A stretch of DNA of 39,867 nt from a virus: IMG/VR virus record IMGVR_UViG_3300044712_000678, positions 1 through 39,867 of that record. One strand, given 5' to 3'. Positions 39,240 to 39,867 of this stretch are shown here, piece after piece. A program made the translations under genes and the position numbers. Under the pieces are notes generated by a model. The model did no database searches. It worked only from the letters and a program-made list of their open reading frames with translations, and was not told the origin of the DNA. The first letter of the stretch is position 1. Each line of letters starts with the position of its first letter.

Positions 39240-39565
39240 GCTGCCCGTCTCTCGCTAATCTGTATTTTAATCCGTGGAATATCAAGCCGCCAAGCCGTGA
39301 ACGCTTCAAATCTTGCGCCTTTACTTAGCCACCAAAACGGCATCAAGTAAATGCCGTCCGACATCATAAGCTGAGAAAGCGATATCCTCATAAAGTAATT
39401 CCAAATCTGCTTTTTTGTCATATTTTTTACATTTAATGGGAATGTATTTTTTGCCGGATTTATTATAGTATAGCCAAGGCTTTGTAAAATATTTTCGTAA
39501 TGCTCAAAGCGTTTTTTATAGTTTTTCATATCGCTTGTGATCCTGCCGGATAGTAATAATGTCAT
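39236..39565 (-). CDS. DUF4406-like (nucleoside deoxyribosyltransferase-fold) protein, 109 aa
   Basis: LLSGRIT ... NYKKRFEHYENILQSLGYTIINPAK ... LMMSDGIYLMPFWWLSKGARFEAFTA: matches the conserved layout of DUF4406 phage proteins, related to nucleoside 2-deoxyribosyltransferases. Possibly acts on nucleotides. Start overlaps the methyltransferase stop (ATGA). Confidence 0.75.
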   Translation of the reverse strand: MTLLLSGRITSDMKNYKKRFEHYENILQSLGYTIINPAKNTFPLNVKNMTKKQIWNYFMRISLSQLMMSDGIYLMPFWWLSKGARFEAFTAWRLDIPRIKIQISERRAA

Positions 39566-39867
39566 TTTTCACCGCCTTCGAAGTCAAATAGTTTAGGTGC
39601 CATTACGTTCAATTCTGCCGATTTTAAATAGCCCTTGCCATCATGGAAGGATTCTGAATTGATTTCAATTCCCCATCCTATGCGTTCGTTTTTTATGGCT
39701 TCAAACATGACAGTGCCAAGACCGGCGAAAGGATCCATTACAATATCGCCCTTATTTGAATATCGAATAATCAAACGTTTCACAAGGTCGAGCTGTAAAG
39801 GGCAGATGTGCATCGAGAGGTCTTTTCTTTTTTGTTCAGAATTCAATGTAATCATTCTGTTGATATC
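39562..39867 (-). CDS. C-terminal end of the helicase-methyltransferase fusion (5' end truncated by window edge)
   Basis: This is the last 102 codons of the gene that begins at 2323; the window edge cuts it. It holds the SAM-binding motif VMDPFAGLGT and the following GIEIN acidic strand, preceded by HICPLQLDLVKRLI, the usual helix before motif I in DNA amino-methyltransferases. The internal ATG at 39855 is not a real start, because the frame is open through the repeat and into the left end. The stop overlaps the start of the DUF4406-like gene by four bases (ATGA). Confidence 0.88.
   Translation of the reverse strand, partial: DINRMITLNSEQKRKDLSMHICPLQLDLVKRLIIRYSNKGDIVMDPFAGLGTVMFEAIKNERIGWGIEINSESFHDGKGYLKSAELNVMAPKLFDFEGGEK
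39741..39867. repeat. Right copy of 127-bp terminal direct repeat
   Basis: Exact copy of bases 1-127. Removing one copy gives a circle of 39,740 bp. Both copies lie within the methyltransferase part of the helicase-methyltransferase gene. Confidence 0.95.

Noticed and set aside
39562-39855. Independent 97-residue methyltransferase starting at the internal ATG
   Set aside because: The frame is open upstream through the terminal repeat and joins the 2323-1 frame with whole codons, so it is the end of a larger protein.

Overview
The window is a complete tailed-phage genome assembled as a circle. The first 127 bases are repeated exactly as the last 127, and one gene reads in frame across the join (774 codons plus one base at the left end, finished at the right end), so the unique genome is about 39,740 bp. 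All genes but one lie on the minus strand, tightly packed with ATGA/TAATG overlaps and strong purine-rich ribosome binding sites. An overlapping Rz/Rz1-type spanin pair points to a diderm (Gram-negative-type) host. I cannot name the host genus. I saw no integrase, transposase, tRNA, CRISPR array or reverse transcriptase.

Late region (about 27.5 kb down to 5.8 kb, read leftward): the order starts lambda-like (Nu1-like small terminase, GpA-like large terminase, gpW-like connector, gpB-like portal, S49 protease with a probable nested scaffold, cement protein). It then passes to a Mu gpT-like capsid and a Mu-type contractile tail: head-tail joining proteins, sheath, tube, chaperone with a -1 frameshift, tape measure, DNA circulation/gp43, hub gp44, spike gp45, gp46, gp47/J, gp48 and fibre. 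Small genes, the spanins and a gpZ-like protein follow. The virion should be a myovirus with a short contractile tail.

Early/replication region (5.75 kb leftward through the circle join to about 28.6 kb): a sigma70-like promoter at 5759-5787 is followed by a 5' leader that can fold into two competing structures, one resembling an intrinsic terminator. Then come a TOPRIM primase/helicase, an SF2 helicase fused to a DNA methyltransferase (split by the contig ends), a DUF4406-like protein, a VRR-NUC nuclease, a four-zinc-finger protein, a second SF2 helicase, a YqaJ-type exonuclease, RecT, an excisionase-like HTH protein, SSB, small membrane proteins, a C39-like peptidase, a MazG-like protein and a ribbon-helix-helix protein. 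A second structured non-coding stretch ending in an intrinsic terminator lies just upstream of the recT pair (34826-35040).

Control region (about 27.5 to 29.5 kb): a promoter whose spacer is a perfect 16-bp palindrome drives three small genes, the last a protein with 19 cysteines at exact three-residue intervals. A short plus-strand promoter-terminator unit may make a small RNA. The only plus-strand gene encodes an AbrB-like regulator. About 700 bp of very AT-rich, repeat-laden non-coding DNA separates it from the terminase genes and is the best candidate for origin, cos/pac and master control.
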